A stretch of 64,000 nt of DNA from Bos javanicus. Lineage: Eukaryota; Chordata; Mammalia; Artiodactyla; Bovidae. Shown here one piece after another: positions 11,171-24,164 of the stretch (within the stretch, counting starts at the first letter, position 1; each line of letters begins with the position of its first letter). The notes below the pieces were generated by a model. The model had not been told where the DNA came from, searched no databases, and was given only the letters and a program-made list of their open reading frames with translations. Both the position numbers and the translations under genes were made by a program. The stretch spans positions 2,666,001 through 2,730,000 of the forward strand of contig NC_083870.1 in NCBI RefSeq assembly GCF_032452875.1. The letters are read 5' to 3'.

Positions 11171-14100
11171 AAAGAGGGCAGACACCCTGAAACCATAATC
11201 ACAGAAAACTAGCCCATCTGATCACATGGACCACAGCCTTGTCTAACCCAATGAAACAAAGCCATGCTGTGTGGGGCTACCCAGGACAGGCGGGTCATGG
11301 TGGAGAGGTCTGACAGAATGTGGTCCACTGGAGAAGGGAATGGCAAACCACTTCAGTATTCTTGCCTTCAGAACCCCAAGAACAGTATGAAAAGGCAAAA
11401 TGATAGTATACTGAAAGAGGAACTCCCCAGGTCGGTAGGTGCCCAATATGTTAGTGGAGATCGGTGGAGAAATAACTCCAGAAAGAATGAAGGGATGGAG
11501 CCAAAGCAAAAACAATACCCAGTTGTGAATGTGACTGGTGATAGAAGCAAGGTCCAATGCTGTAAAGAGCAATATTGCATAAGAACATGGAATGTCAGGT
11601 CCATGAATCAAGGCAAATTAGAAGTGGTCAAACAGGAGATGGCAAGAGTGAATGTCAACATTCTAGGAATCAGCAAACTAAAATGGACTGGAATGGGTGA
11701 ATTTAACTCAGATGACCATTATATCTACTATTATGGGCAGGAATCCCTTAGAAGAAATGGAGTAGCCATCATGGTCAACAAAACAGTCTGAAATGCAGTA
11801 CTTGGATGCAATCTCAAAAAAGACAGAATGATCACTGTTCATTTCCAAGGCAAAACATTCAATATCACAGTAATCCAAGCCTATGCCCCAACCAGATACT
11901 GAAGAAGCTGAAGTTGAATGGTTCTATGAAGACCTAAAAAACCTTTTAGAACTAATACCCCAAAAAAGATGTCTTTTTCATTATAGGGGACTGGAATGCA
12001 AAAGTAAGAAGTCAAAAAACACCTGGAGTAACAGGCAAATTTGGCCTGGAGTACGGAATAAAGCAGGGGAAAGGCTAATAGAGTTTTGCCAAGAAAACGC
12101 ACTGGTCATAGCAAACACCTTCTTCCAACAACACAAGAGAAGACTCTATACATGGAAACCACCAGATGGTCAATACCGAAATCAGATTGATTATCTTCTT
12201 TGCAGCCAAAGATGGAGAAGTTCTATACAGTCAGCAAAAACAAGACCAGGAGCTGACTATGGCTCAGATCATCAACTCCTTATTGCCAAATTCAGACTTA
12301 AATTGAAGAAAGTAGGGGAAACCACTAGACCATTCAGGTATGATCTAAATCAAATCCCTTATGATTATACAGTGGAAGTGAGAAATAGATTTAAGGGCCT
12401 AGATCTGATAGATAGAGTGCCTGAAGAACTATGGATGGAGGTTCGTGACATTGTGCAGGAGACAGGGATCAGGACCATCCCCATGGAAAAGAAATGCAAA
12501 AAAGTAAAATGCCTGTCTGAGGAGGCCTTACAAATAGCTGTGAACAGAAAAGAAGTGAAAAGCAAAGGAGAAAAGGAACTATATAAGCATCTGAATGAAG
12601 AGTTCCAAAGAATAGCAAGGAGAGATAAGAAAGCCTTCCTCAGCGATTAATGAAAAGAAATAGAGGAAAACAACAGAATGGGACAGATTAGAGATCTCTT
12701 CAAGAAAATTAGAGATACCAAGGGAACATTCATGCAAAGATGGGCTTGATTAAGGACAGAAATGGTATGGACCCAACAGAAACAGAAGATATTAAGAAAA
12801 AGTGGCAAGAATACACAGGAGAACTGTATAAAAAAGCTTCACAACCCATATAATCACGATGGTGTGGTCACTCACCTAGAGGCAGACATCCTGGAATGTG
12901 AAGTCAAGTGGCCCTAAGAAAGCATCACTACGAACAAAGCTAGTGGAGGTGATGGAATTCCAGTTGAGTTCTTTCAAATCCTGAAAAATGATGCTGTGAA
13001 AGTGCTGCACTGAATATGCCAGCAAATTTGGAAAACGCAGCAGTGGCCACTGGACTGGAAAAGGTCAGTTTTCATTCCAATCCCAAAGAAAGGCAATGCC
13101 AAAGAATGCTCAAACTACCGCATAATTGCACTCATCTCACACGCTAGTAAAGTGATGCTCAAAATTCTCCAAGCCAGGCTTCAGCAATATGTGAACTGTG
13201 AACTTCCAGATGTTCAAGCTGGTTTTAGAAAAGGCAGAGGAACCAGAGATCAAATTGCCAACATCTGCTGGATCATCGTAAAAGAAAGAGAGTTCCAGAA
13301 AAACATCTATTTCTGCTTTTATTGACTATGCCAAAGCCTTTGACTGTGTGGATCACAATGAACTGTGGAAAATTCTGAAGGAGATGGGAATACCAGACCA
13401 CCTGACCTGCCTCTTGAGAAACCTGTATGCAGGTCAGGAAGCAATAGTTATAACTGGACATGGAACAACAGACTGGGTCCAAATAGGAAAAGGAGTACAT
13501 CAAGGCTGTGTATTGTCACCCTGCTTATTTAACTTCTATGCAGAGTACATCATGAGAAATGCTGGGCTGGAAGAAGCACAAGCTGGAATCAAGGTTACTG
13601 GGAGAAGTATCAATAACCTCAGATATGCAGATGACACCACTCTTATAGCAGAAAATGAAGAGGAACTGTAAAGCCTCTTGATGAAAGTGAAAGGAAAATG
13701 AAAAAGTTGACTTAAAGCTCAATATTCAGAAAACTAAGATCACGGCATCCAGTCCCATCACTTCATAGCAAATAGATGGGAAAACAGTGGAAATAGTGTC
13801 AGACTTTATTTTGGGGGGCTCCAAAATCACTGCAGATGGTGACTGCAGCCATGAAATTAAAAGACGCTTACTCCTTGGAAGGAAGGTTATGACCAACCTA
13901 GATAGCATATTGAAAAGCAGAGACATTACTTTGCCAACAAAGGTCCATCTAGTTAAGGATATTTTTCCAGTGGTCATGTATGGATGTGAGATTCAGACTG
14001 TGAAGAAAGCTGAGTGCCGAAGAATTGATGCTTTTGAACTGTGGCGTTGGAGAAGACTCTTGAGAGTCCCTTGGACTGCAAGGAATTCCAACCAGTCCAT

Positions 14101-14392
14101 CCTAAAGGAGATCAGTCCTGGGTGTTCATTGGAAGGAATGATGCTAAAGCTGAAACGCCAATACTTTGGCCACCTGATGCAAAGAGCTGACTCATTGGAA
14201 AAGACCCTGATGCTGGGAGAGATTGGGGCCAGGAGGAGAAGGGGACGACAGGATGGATAGCATCACCAACTCGATGGACATGAGTTTGAGTGAACTCCGG
14301 GAGTTGGTGACAGACAGGGAGGCCTGATATGTCTCGATTCATGGGGTTGCAAAGAGTAGGACATGACTGAGTGACCGAACTGAACTGAACTG
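11171..14392 (+). mobile_element. Full-length BovB LINE (3222 bp), 11-bp TSD
   Basis: ATGTGATTAAC at 11160-11170 and at 14393-14403 bounds an element of 3222 bp, about the known full length of BovB. The 5' region, the endonuclease-RT coding region and the GAACTGAACTGAACTG tail are all present. Confidence 0.95.
11264..14260 (+). pseudogene. BovB endonuclease-reverse transcriptase, degraded
   Basis: The single BovB ORF is broken into at least four open pieces in three frames: 11264-11791, 11883-12650, 13348-13671 and 13787-14260. The APE-type endonuclease remains visible as RTWNVRSMNQ, LGISKLKWTG and the SDH motif in YGSDHQLLIA. RT motif C is intact (RYADDTT at about 13620), and motif A (AFDCVDH) lies at about 13335-13360. 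Frameshifts and a TGA after MVNKTV prevent a full product. Confidence 0.92.
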
Positions 14393-14480
14393 ATGTGATT
14401 AACTGTCATGTATATTTAGTGTTTAAAACATACCTGACACGTAGGAGGCAGCCTATAAATATTTGACAAATGGGAAAATG

Positions 14481-15924
14481 AAATAAGACATGCAATGAGA
14501 ACAGGCAATTAGATTTGAGGTTTAGGAGACTAGTGAGGACCTTGAACTGAGCAGTTGGAGCTAATATCAGACACTAATTATTGAGTTTGGAGAAATAGGA
14601 TTCAAGATGCCATGTATAGATTTTTGTTCGCACGACCCATGTAGGACCAAACATCACACACACTCATTGGGTGTCATGCATGCCAATACTACATTTTAAT
14701 CTCTAGAATAGTTGATATAGCTTGAATAAAAGCAAGACAGCCCTTATTTTGATCTCTGCAAAAGGAACAACACTTTACCCTTCATTTCCTCTAGAAAGGG
14801 ATTTTTATTTTCTCAATGGCATTAAGTGGGAACTGACCAAGCAAATCAAAGGGTGGGTTGTTTGACTACTCCAGAGGTCAGTGAGTTCGGACTATTTCCC
14901 TTGAGCCCTCACTTTCAGAATTCTTAGAAATGAGAGAGTCCTGTGGCTTGGAGTCTTGGGTCTTGCCATTTGTCTCTGCAAATGGAGAAAGCACACAAAT
15001 GGTGGTAGGATTAGCATAGCACGCAAACTGTATGTCCAGGATTTTAATCAGGTACACATGTTTCATTTGGCCAATGCAGAGGTTTTAAATGTTTTTGATT
15101 AATCACCAACATTTTAAAAATCAGAAGATTTCATTTAAACAAAGATTTCCAGCCTCTCTTAGAAATACAGAAGTTCTAGAAATATTAGCCCTTGATTTCC
15201 CACATGACAAAAATCACCTAACATGGAGTGGCAGCTGCCCCCTTCAAATAGGACTTGTAGTCTCAACACCACCACTGTCTCCAGTACTCCACCTACTTCA
15301 CTCCTTTATCTTAACTACATGGCCCTTGAAGGTATTTGAGTTTGAGGTCCTCCACTATCAAATACAAGAATTAGATGATTCTAAGAATTGGAGACATGGG
15401 AATAATTATAAAGGTAAACTATCTATAAAGAATCACAGTGTGCATTTCCCCAAAAAAGCAACTAATTTTTGGTCTATTGCTATGGGCATGAAACTTGTAT
15501 GTATTATAAGATATTTATGAGGATATTGACACCATTCACACAGTGTCTCCTTAAAAGAAGATGTAAGGAAATTGTGTTTATGTGTATATGTGTTCACACA
15601 TGCACACAGATATGCATAGAGTAGATACTCAATAAATATTTATTGAATAAAGTAATGAGAGGCTTGAGAACATTCATCAAAATCCTAAGCAATAAAAAAT
15701 ATTATGAACTGCTGCTGCACACCTTACAGCTTATGAACTCACTCTACTTCTCTTTTTTCCACTTATTTTCCCCCAGTTGTAGTCCAAGACTGAGAATCTA
15801 ATTGAGATATAATTAAAATGTATTAATTAATTGTAAATAGAACTGGTTGATCAAGCATCAGTTAGTCTGTCTGCATTAGTTTGATGTGGTCTGAGAGTGA
15901 ATTCATTACTATAGTGAAACCAGA
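14481..15924. other. Unassigned intergenic DNA
   Basis: Contains a 143-codon open frame (15089-15520) without recognisable domains, and an L2- or MIR-type tail (gtagatactcaataaatatt) at about 15618-15655. I see no gene. Confidence 0.5.
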
Positions 15925-16075
15925 ACTTCTTGGTTTGGAGATATGGGTTCTGGCCCTGATTCTGCCACTAACTATAGTTCTTTGAATAAGTCACTTGGCT
16001 CTCTGGCGAAAGTTTGATCATCCATAAAATTATATGGTCTTCAGGGCTTCTCTCTGCTTTATGATCTCTATTTAT
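15925..16075 (+). repeat. MIR SINE
   Basis: The core tctggccctgattctgccac is followed by a diverged 'gcctcagtttcctcatct' region. Mammalian-wide and old. Confidence 0.6.
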
Positions 16076-16727
16076 GTGAAAAACAAAGACACATCAGAAG
16101 TAAGAGGTAGAAACTCAGAGCCAGCAATGTCTAGTACAGAAAGACCAAGAAGAGATTTTTTTTTCCCCCAATAATTAAGACAAGGACGTCTCCAAATGCA
16201 TGGGCAGCAATCCATAGAGGGACAAGAGTGGAATGTGAACTCATTAGCAGACTGTTGAGTAAAACTCAGGGAGGAAAAGAGAGTAATGGAGGAGTCCAAC
16301 TGTAGACTAAGAAAATTCTAAAGAAAAAAAAAAAATGGAAAAACTGCTGCTAATTAGGTCATTTAGAAACTGAACAACTGAATGTAATTCTTGCTGAAGC
16401 AATAAGAAAACAGCCATGGGATGCATGATAATAACAAGAACACATGCTAATAGACAAAATAGGATCCCCCAAATAACTTAACAAGGCCCATGCAAGCTAG
16501 TAGATATCAGGTGGAAAACGGCACCTGAATTTCATGCAGATTTTTTAAATATACTGAGGAAACATGTAGCAAAGGATCAGATAATATTTGCTGAAACAAA
16601 TTCTGTTATTAAAAACTCTGGTATGCTTCACTATTTAAAAAATTTAATGTGAAAAAAATTAAAAATTTGAAAAAAATCTCAGAAAGATTATTTCTTTTTC
16701 CAAAAGAATTCATTGCCGGTATATTTT
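16076..16727. other. Unassigned AT-rich intergenic DNA
   Basis: No gene or repeat family recognised. An A-run lies at 16324-16335. Confidence 0.5.
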
Positions 16728-17133
16728 GTTTCTTTTTTTTTTCCCCACTTTATTTATTTATTTATTTTTGGATGCTAATTACTTTACAATATTGTAGTGG
16801 TTTTGTCATACATTGACATGAATCCACCACGGGTGTACATGTGTTCCCCATCCTGAACCCTCCTCCCACCTTCCTCCCCATCGCAAGTCTCAGGGTCATC
16901 CCAGTGCACCAGCCCTGAGCACCCTGTATCATGCATCAAATCTGGACTGGCAATCCGTTTCACATATGATAATATACATGTTTCAATGTCATTCTCCCAA
17001 ACCATCCCACCCTCACCCTCTCCCACAGAGTCCAAAAGACTATTCTATACATCTGTGTCTCTTTTGCTGTCTTGCATACAGGGTTATCATTACCGTCTTT
17101 CTAAATTCCATATATATGAGTTAGTATACTGTA

Positions 17134-17412
17134 GTGGTGAAGAAGACAATGGCAACCCACTCCAGTACTCTTGCCTGGAAAATCCCATGGATGGAGGAGC
17201 CTGGTAGGCTGCAGTCCATGGGGTCGCTAGGAGTCAGACACGACTGAGCGACTTCACTTTCACTTTTCACTTTCATGCATTGGACAAGGAAATGGCAACC
17301 CGCTCCAGTGTTCTTGCCTGGAGAATCCCAGGGACGGGGGAGCCTGGTGGTCTTTGGGGTCGCACAGAGTTGGACATGACTGAAGCGACTTAGCAGCAGC
17401 AGCAGCAGCAGC
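17134..17412 (+). mobile_element. Bov-A2 SINE inside L1
   Basis: A dimeric Bov-A2 with an AGC-repeat tail. ATACTGTA at 17126-17133 and 17413-17420 is the duplicated L1 target, so the SINE is younger than the L1. Confidence 0.92.
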
Positions 17413-17419
17413 ATACTGT

Positions 17420-18162
17420 ATTGGTGTTTTTCTTTCTGGCTTACTTCACTCTGTATAATCGGCTCCAGTTTCATCCACCTCATTAGAACTGATTCAAATG
17501 TATTCTTTTTAATGGCTGAGTAATACTCCATTGTGTATATGTACCACGGCTTTCTTATCCATTCCTCTGCTGATGGACATCTAGGTTGCTTCCATGTCCT
17601 GGCTATTATAAACAGTGCTGCAATGAACATTGGGATACACATGTCTCTTTCAATTCTGGTTTCCTCAGTGTGTATGCCCAGCAGTGGGATTGCTGGGTCG
17701 TATGGCAGTTCTATTTCCAGTTTTTTAAGGAATCTCCACACTGTTCTCCATAGTGGCTGTACTAGTTTACATCCCTACCAACAGTGTAGGAGGGTTCCCT
17801 TTTCTCCACACCCTCTGCAGCATTTATTGCTTGTAGACTTTTGATAGCAACCATTCTGACTGGTGTGAAATGGTACCTCATTGTGGTTTTGATTTGCATT
17901 TCTCTAATAATGAGCAGTGTTGAGCATCTTTTCATGTGTTTGTTAGCCATCTATATGTCTTCTTTGGAGAAATGTCTATTTAGTTCTTTGGCCCAATTTT
18001 TGATTGGGTCATTTATTTTTCTGGAATTGAGCTGCAGGAGTTGCTTGTATATTCTTGAGATTAATCCTTTGTCAGTTGCTTTGTTTGCTATTATTTTCTC
18101 TCATTCTTAAGGCTGTCTTTTCACCTTGTTTATAGTTTCCTTTGTTGTGCAAAAGCTTTTAG
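17420..18162 (-). pseudogene. L1 ORF2 C-terminal remnant
   Basis: Minus-strand reading gives MWRFLKKLEIELPYDPAIPL and onward, then WIRKPWYIYTMEYYSAIKKN, the usual ORF2p C-terminus. A frame change separates it from the upstream part (17762-17950). No RT domain. Confidence 0.88.
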
Positions 18163-19330
18163 AAATCTTTCACCCTTAAAAAAAAAATTGAAACATTTCC
18201 TTTGACAAAAATCTTTCATTAACAAACATATAAATGAGGTAGAGTTCAGAATCAATGCTTTATTTAGTCTTGCATTCACCTCGCCTAATGCAGAGTCAGG
18301 CACAGATGGACAGTTCAGTAACTTTCAGTGAATGGATTATGTGTGGTTTTCTACTGCTGCATAACAAACCACTGCAATTCAATGGCTTAAAATGACTTTA
18401 GCTTTCACAGTTCAAAAGGTTGACTAGGCTCAGTGGGAAGTTCTTCTGGTGGTTTCAGTTGGGTTCTCTCATTTGCTTGCAGTCAGATGACAACTTAGCA
18501 TGGATTTATCTGGAGGCTCAACCAGGATGCTGGGATGACATGGTCTCTCTCCCTCTCCATAGTCTCAAGTTTCTTCCTCTTTATGTAGACTCTGCATGTG
18601 TTCTTTGCAACAGGGAAACAAGTACAAAATCAGAAAACTGCCAGGGCTTCTTAACCATTGTCCATTGGTTAAAATAGATCACTGGGCCAGCCCAGATTCA
18701 ATGAGTAGGGGAACCACATAAGAATATGAACCAGAGATGTGATTCACTGGGGCATTTTCATAGACTAGCCATGCCAGTTTGCCTTCACTTTGGGCCCTTA
18801 ACTTCCAAAGAGATAGGAAACAGGTTTAGAGTTATGCAGCTACAAACATAGCCCATTTTAATGAAAATGGAAGAATGACTCAGAGCCAGAACCCAGAGGA
18901 TAAAACCAAGAGCAGAGGGAAACCATTCCTAAAAAGCAAAATTGTATCTTAATCAAGGACTATCCTCTGCCTTGAGTTAGAGAAATTGGGATATGCACCA
19001 GGCTGGATTTTAGAGTTGCTATAAATTAGGAAATGCTCATGTCTCCCTTTTCTCCTTTTTTTGAACAAGGGAGTCTGCTGAAGTTTTTCTGTCTCTTTCA
19101 CCATTACATGAAAGAGATGGGTTGGGGGTGGGTGGATAACCTGCTCATCTTCACTGGTCTCTGCACCTGAGGAAGTGCATATGAGAAGATGCCTCCTAGC
19201 AGTCACATCCATACCAGCACCTGATTTTGTTGACAATATCCTGGAATTTAAACTGATACAATATTAGGATGAGATTTGCAGAGATAAGATTTTTCATGTA
19301 GAAAGGCCATGAATCAGTAAGAACCAAAGG
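18163..19330. other. MaLR-type LTR remnant and unassigned DNA
   Basis: 18340-18740 reads ctgctgcataacaaaccact and later cactgggccagcccagattc, as in an old MLT1/MaLR-type LTR in + orientation. 18741-19330 shows nothing I recognise. Confidence 0.4.
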
Positions 19331-19835
19331 ATGGTACCTAGTCTCCAAAGATGGCTCCCAATGAACCACATCTCCTTGAATTTACACCATGTGTAGACCC
19401 CTCCCTCATTGAAGTTGGGCTTTCCTGGGACTTGATTTAAATGACAGAATACGGCAGAACTGACACTATACCAGCTAGAGCCTAAGTTTTATAGGCCTGG
19501 CAGCTTCCACTTTTTTAGTTTTGGAAACCTTGAGCCTTTACATAAGAAGTCTGGCTCTCATTCTGGAAAGACCACATTGAGAGAAGGCATGGAGAGGCCA
19601 CCCGGAGAGACAGAGGAAGCCACTTAAAGTGGGAAAGAGGAGCAGCTATCCTGGCATCTCAGCCAAGCCTCCATCTAACTACAACTGCATAAGAAAACTG
19701 AAGAGTGATCAGCAGAAGAACTGCCCTGATGACCCTAGGCATCCCACAGAAATATGAAAGATAATAAAATCATTGTTCTAAGCCACCAAGTTTTTCAATA
19801 GCTTATTAATGCAGCTATAGATAAATAAAACAGTA
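19331..19835. repeat. Probable old LTR (ERVL/MaLR-like)
   Basis: Begins tctccaaagatggctcccaa and ends with a cattgttctaagccaccaag segment typical of old MaLR/ERVL LTRs. Family uncertain. Confidence 0.35.
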
Positions 19836-20897
19836 TCCATAAATGAATATGGACAAAGTATCCTATTTAGGGGAGTTACAGTTTCACATACTATCCATAA
19901 AATTCTTTTCTCTCTTCAAGAAATATTTACTAAGCCCCTACATCAGTCAACACATCCTTCTTATGTATAAAAGAAAGATTTAGGCTTATGGAAAAACATC
20001 TTTAATTGAAAATTGAAATGTTTAGTTGAAAAAAATTTTCATCTATCATTTGCTCCAGCCTCCTCAGGCCTCAGGGGAGATAATTTCAATACATTAGCAA
20101 CAGGAAACTATTGCAAACTCTTGGGGGAAGAGTGACATGATGGAAATGGTATTTGGAAAAGTTCATTTAGCAGCAGAAAACAGGGTTAGTGGCAGGGTTA
20201 GTGAGGCACAATCTTAGATGCAAGTTGATCTGGCTTGAAACCAGGGTAAATGGAAGAGGAAAGAACTTGATTACAGATCTTGAAATTTTGTTGAAAGAGT
20301 AAAAGAGAACATGTCCAAGATTATAGAGGCTAGGAGAATAATGGTGACAACAACTAAAGGAAAATGTGGGACACTTGGAAAAGGAGTCATGAATGGGAAG
20401 AACAGATCTGTACAGATTTGGATTTAATCATTTGGATAAGAGGACAATTGAAAAGAGCTATCTGATAGGCAGCTGGTATTTAGTTAACTTAAAAACAAAA
20501 CAAACAAGCAAAAAGACTAGGGCAGCAGACTACAGGTGAGAGAAAGAAAGACAAGGATTCAGGAGATGATGATCTGCTTCTACACTTACACCCTTGGATT
20601 CAACATGGCTTTGCTGCACCAGCCAGTGAACCGTGTGGTCTAGGCCACAGTGTCTAGATCTGAGACCTGGAATTCTGCAGACTTATCCAGTCATCCTGCT
20701 TCTAATGAAGATCCTACTTCATGTGGGAGGATCCAGGAAACAGAGTGGGGGGCTGAGTGCTAGCAGGGAGCAGATATCAAAGACCAGGCCTCTGTGGAGC
20801 AGCCAGTGACAAAGCTAGCAAAATTTGAGCCCAAAGCATATCATTTTCTGACTTCTCCCTCAAAATTATCTTCAAAGTGGTACAATTTCATTACTGA
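19836..20897. other. Unassigned intergenic DNA
   Basis: 20100-20340 resembles the internal part of the same unassigned ancient repeat seen at 31290-32150. Otherwise nothing. Confidence 0.4.
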
Positions 20898-21630
20898 TTG
20901 TTTTGGACTGAATGTTTGTGTCTCACCTCAAATTTATTTGTTGAAGCCCTAACCCTAAGCATTTTGAACTGTGGTGTTGGAGAAGACTCTTGAGAGTCCT
21001 TGGGCTGCAAGGAGATCCAACCAGTCCATTCTGAAAGAGATCAGCCCTGGGATTTCTTTGGAAGGAATGATGCTAAAGCTGAAACTCCAGTACTTTGGCC
21101 ACCGCATGCAAAGAGTTGACTCATTGGAAAAGACTCTGATGCTGGGAGGGATTGGGGGCAGGAGGAGAAGGGGACGGCAGAGGATGAGATGGCTGGATGG
21201 CATCACTGACTCAATGGACGTGAGTCTGAGTGAACTCCGGGAGCTGGTGATGGACAGGGAGGCCTGGTGTGCTGCAATTCATGGGGTCACAAAGAGTCGG
21301 ACACGACTGAGCAAGTGAACTGAACTGAACTAACCCTAAGCATTAGAAGGTAGGGCTTTGGGGATGTGATTAAATTTAGATGATTTTATAGAGGTGGAAC
21401 CCCCATGGTGGGACTAGTGCCCTTATAAGAAGAGGAGTAGACATCAGAGTTTCCTTTCTCTACCATGTGTGGATACAGCAACAAGGCAGCCATTTGCAAG
21501 CCAGGAAGAGAGCCCTTACCAAGAACCAAACTGGCCAGCGTCTTCACCCAGGACTTACCAGCCTCCAGAACTGTGAGAAACAAATGTTGTTCTTTAGGCC
21601 AGCCAGTATGTGGTGTGTTTTATAGCAGAC
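20898..21630 (-). repeat. MLT1-type LTR, split by BovB
   Basis: The text tttggactgaatgtttgtgt, then (after the BovB) gccttataagaagaggag and cctccagaactgtgag, is the reverse orientation of an MLT1/MaLR LTR. Confidence 0.65.
20964..21329 (+). mobile_element. BovB LINE 3' end with 15-bp TSD
   Basis: Heavily 5'-truncated. CTAACCCTAAGCATT at 20949-20963 and 21330-21344 bounds it within the MLT1 LTR. Confidence 0.93.
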
Positions 21631-21631
21631 C

Positions 21632-23695
21632 ATGAAGAAAGTAGGGAAAACCACTAGACCATTCAGGTATGACCTAAATCAAATCCCTTATGATTATACA
21701 GTGGAAGTGAGAAATAGATTTAAGGGCCTAGATGTGATAGATAGAGTGCCTGATGAACTATGGAATGAGGCTCGTGACATTGTACAGGAGACAGGGATCA
21801 AGAACATCCCCATGGAAAAGAAATGAAAAAATCAAAATGGCTCTCTGGGGAGGCCTTACAAATAGCTGTGAAAAGAAGAGACATGAAAAGCAAAGGAAAA
21901 AAAGGAACTATATAAACATCTGAATGCAGAGTTCCAAAGAATAGCAAGAAGAGATAAGAAAGCCTTCTTCAGCGATCAATGCAAAGAAATAGAGGAAAAC
22001 AATAGAATGGGAAAGACTAGAGATCTCCTCAAGAAAATCAGAGATACCAAAGGAACATTTCATGCAAAGATGGGCTCGAAAAAGGACAGAAATAGTATGG
22101 ACCTAACAGAAGCAGAAGATATTAAGAAGAAATGGCAAGAATACACAGAAGAATTGTACAAAAAAGATCTTCACTACCCAGGTAATCATGATGGTGTGAT
22201 CACTCACCTAGAGCCAGACATCCTGGAATATGAAGTCAAGTGGGCCTTAGAAAGTATCACTACGAACAAAGCTAGTGGAGGTGATGGAATTCCAGTTGAG
22301 CTATTCCAAATCCTGAAAGATGATGCCGTGAAAGTGCTGCACTCAATATGCCAGCAAATTTGGAAAACGCAGCAGTGGCCACTGGACTGGAAAAGGTCAG
22401 TTTTCATTCCAATCCCAAAGAAAGGCAATGCCAAAGAATGCTCAAACTACCACACAATTGCACTCATCTCACACACTAATAAAGTTATGCTCAAAATTCT
22501 TTAAGCTAGGCTTCAGCAATAGGTGAACCATGAACTTCCTGATGTTCAAGCTGGTTTTAGAAAAGGAAGAGGAACCAGAGATCAAATTGCCAACAACCGC
22601 TGCATCATGGAAAAAGCAAAAGAGTTCCAGAAAAACATCTATTTCTGCTTTATTGACTATGCCAAAGCCTTTGACTGTGTGGATCACAATAAACTGTGGA
22701 AAATTCTGAAGGAGATGGGAATACCAGACCCATCTCAGGAAGCAAGAGTTAGAACGGGACATGGAACAACAGACTGGTTCCAAATAGGAAAAGGAGTACG
22801 TCAAGGCTATATATTGTCACCCTGCTTATTTAACTTCTATGCAGAGTACATCATGAGAAACGCTGGACTGGAAGAAACACAAGCTGGACTCAAGATTGCT
22901 GGGAGAAATATCAATAACCTCAGATATGCAGATGACACCACCCATATGGCAGAAGGTGAAGAGGAACTAAAAAGCCTCTTGAGGAAAGTGAAAGTGGAGA
23001 GTGAAAAAGTTGGCTTAAAGCCCAACATTCAGAAAACGAAGATCACGGCATCTGTTCCCATCACGTCATGGGAAATAGATGGGGAAATAGTGGAAACAGT
23101 GTCAGACTTTATTTTTCTGGGCTCCAAAATCACTGCAGATGGTTAGTGCAGCCATGAAATTAAAAGATGCTTACTCCTTGGAAGGAAAGTTATTTCCAAC
23201 CTAGATAGCATATTCAAAAGCAGAGACATTACTTTGCCAACAAAGGTCCGTCTAGTCAAGGCTATGGTTTTTCCTGTGGTCATGTATGGATGTGAGAGTT
23301 GGACTGTGAAGAAGGCTGAGCACCGAAGAATTGATACTTTTGAACTGTGGTATTGGAGAAGACTCTTGAGAGTCCCTTGGACTGCAAAGAGATCCAACCA
23401 GTCCATCCTGAAGGAGATCAGTCCTGGGGTTTCTTTGGAAGGAATGATGCTAAAGCTGAAACTCCAGTACTTTGGCCACCTCATGTGAAGAGTTGACTCA
23501 TTGGAAAAGACTCTGATGCTGGGAGGGATTGGGGGCAGGAGGAGAAGGGGAAAACAGAGGATGAGATGGCTGGATGGCATCACTGACTCGATGGACGTGA
23601 GTCTGAGTGAACTCCGGGAGTTGGTGATGGACAGGGAGGCCTGGTGTGCAGCAATTCATGGGGTCAAAAAGAGTCAGACACGACTGAGCGACTGA
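21632..23695 (+). pseudogene. BovB reverse transcriptase remnant
   Basis: Open pieces are 21632-21826, 22007-22504, 22523-23146, 23234-23488 and 23501-23695. RT motif A (CFIDYAKAFDCVDH) and motif C (RYADDTT) are both intact in the 207-residue piece. Stops (at 22502, at 23144, and TGA after GHLM near 23486) and frameshifts disable it. Confidence 0.9.
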
Positions 23696-23716
23696 TCTGA
23701 TCTGATCTGATCTGAT
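21633..23716 (+). mobile_element. BovB LINE, 5'-truncated, GATCT-type tail
   Basis: Starts in the end of the endonuclease (TRPFRYDLNQ) and continues to a 3' tail of CTGATCTGATCTGAT type, unlike the GAACT tail of most copies here. Confidence 0.92.
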
Positions 23717-23808
23717 GCTGACTAAAACACTTATCCTTTAAGTAGATACGATATTCTATATGGAAGTGAATTCAGTGAGCTTCCAATAAGTTCATAATGG
23801 TTTAGCAT

Positions 23809-24164
23809 AACTGGAAAAGACTCTTGACAATCCCTTGGACAGCAAGGAGACCAACCCAGTCAATCCTAAAAGAAATCAACCCTGAATACTCATTGGAAGG
23901 ACTGATGTTGAAGCGGAAGCTCCAAAACTTCAGGCACCTGATATGAAGAGCCAATTCATTGGAAAAGACCCTGATGCTGGGAAAGACTGAGGGCAGGAGG
24001 GGAAGGGGGTGACAGAGGATGAGATGGTTGGATGGCATCATCGACTCAATGGGCATGAATTTGAGCAAACTCGGAGATAGTGAAAGACAGGGAAGACTGA
24101 CATGCTGTTGTCCATGGGGTTGCAAAGAGTTGGACATGACTTAGCAACTGAAAAACAACAAAAG
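23809..24164 (+). mobile_element. Older BovB LINE 3' end, CAACAA-type tail
   Basis: More diverged than neighbouring copies; ends GCAACTGAAAAACAACAAAAG. 5'-truncated. Confidence 0.85.

Larger units (their letters stand above)
10890..14480 (+). repeat. L2 LINE 3' region, split by a full-length BovB
   Basis: The left part (10890-11170) has the L2 text ctcaccattcaggtctcaat. The right part (14404-14480) resumes with cctgacacgtaggaggcagc and an AATAT tail. Old and diverged. The split is explained entirely by the BovB at 11171-14392. Confidence 0.6.
16728..18162 (-). mobile_element. L1 (ruminant type), 5'-truncated, split by Bov-A2
   Basis: Minus-strand L1 with a T-rich start (its A tail) near 16728, 3' UTR, and ORF2 C-terminus to about 18162. 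It is broken by the SINE at 17134-17412. No target-site duplication was found. Confidence 0.9.

Noticed and set aside
15089..15520. 143-codon open frame on +
   Set aside because: No domain, no Kozak or promoter context, ordinary AT-rich composition. Expected by chance in 64 kb.
23690..23716. Tandem CTGAT repeat as a satellite or CRISPR-like array
   Set aside because: It is the BovB 3' tail. No spacers.
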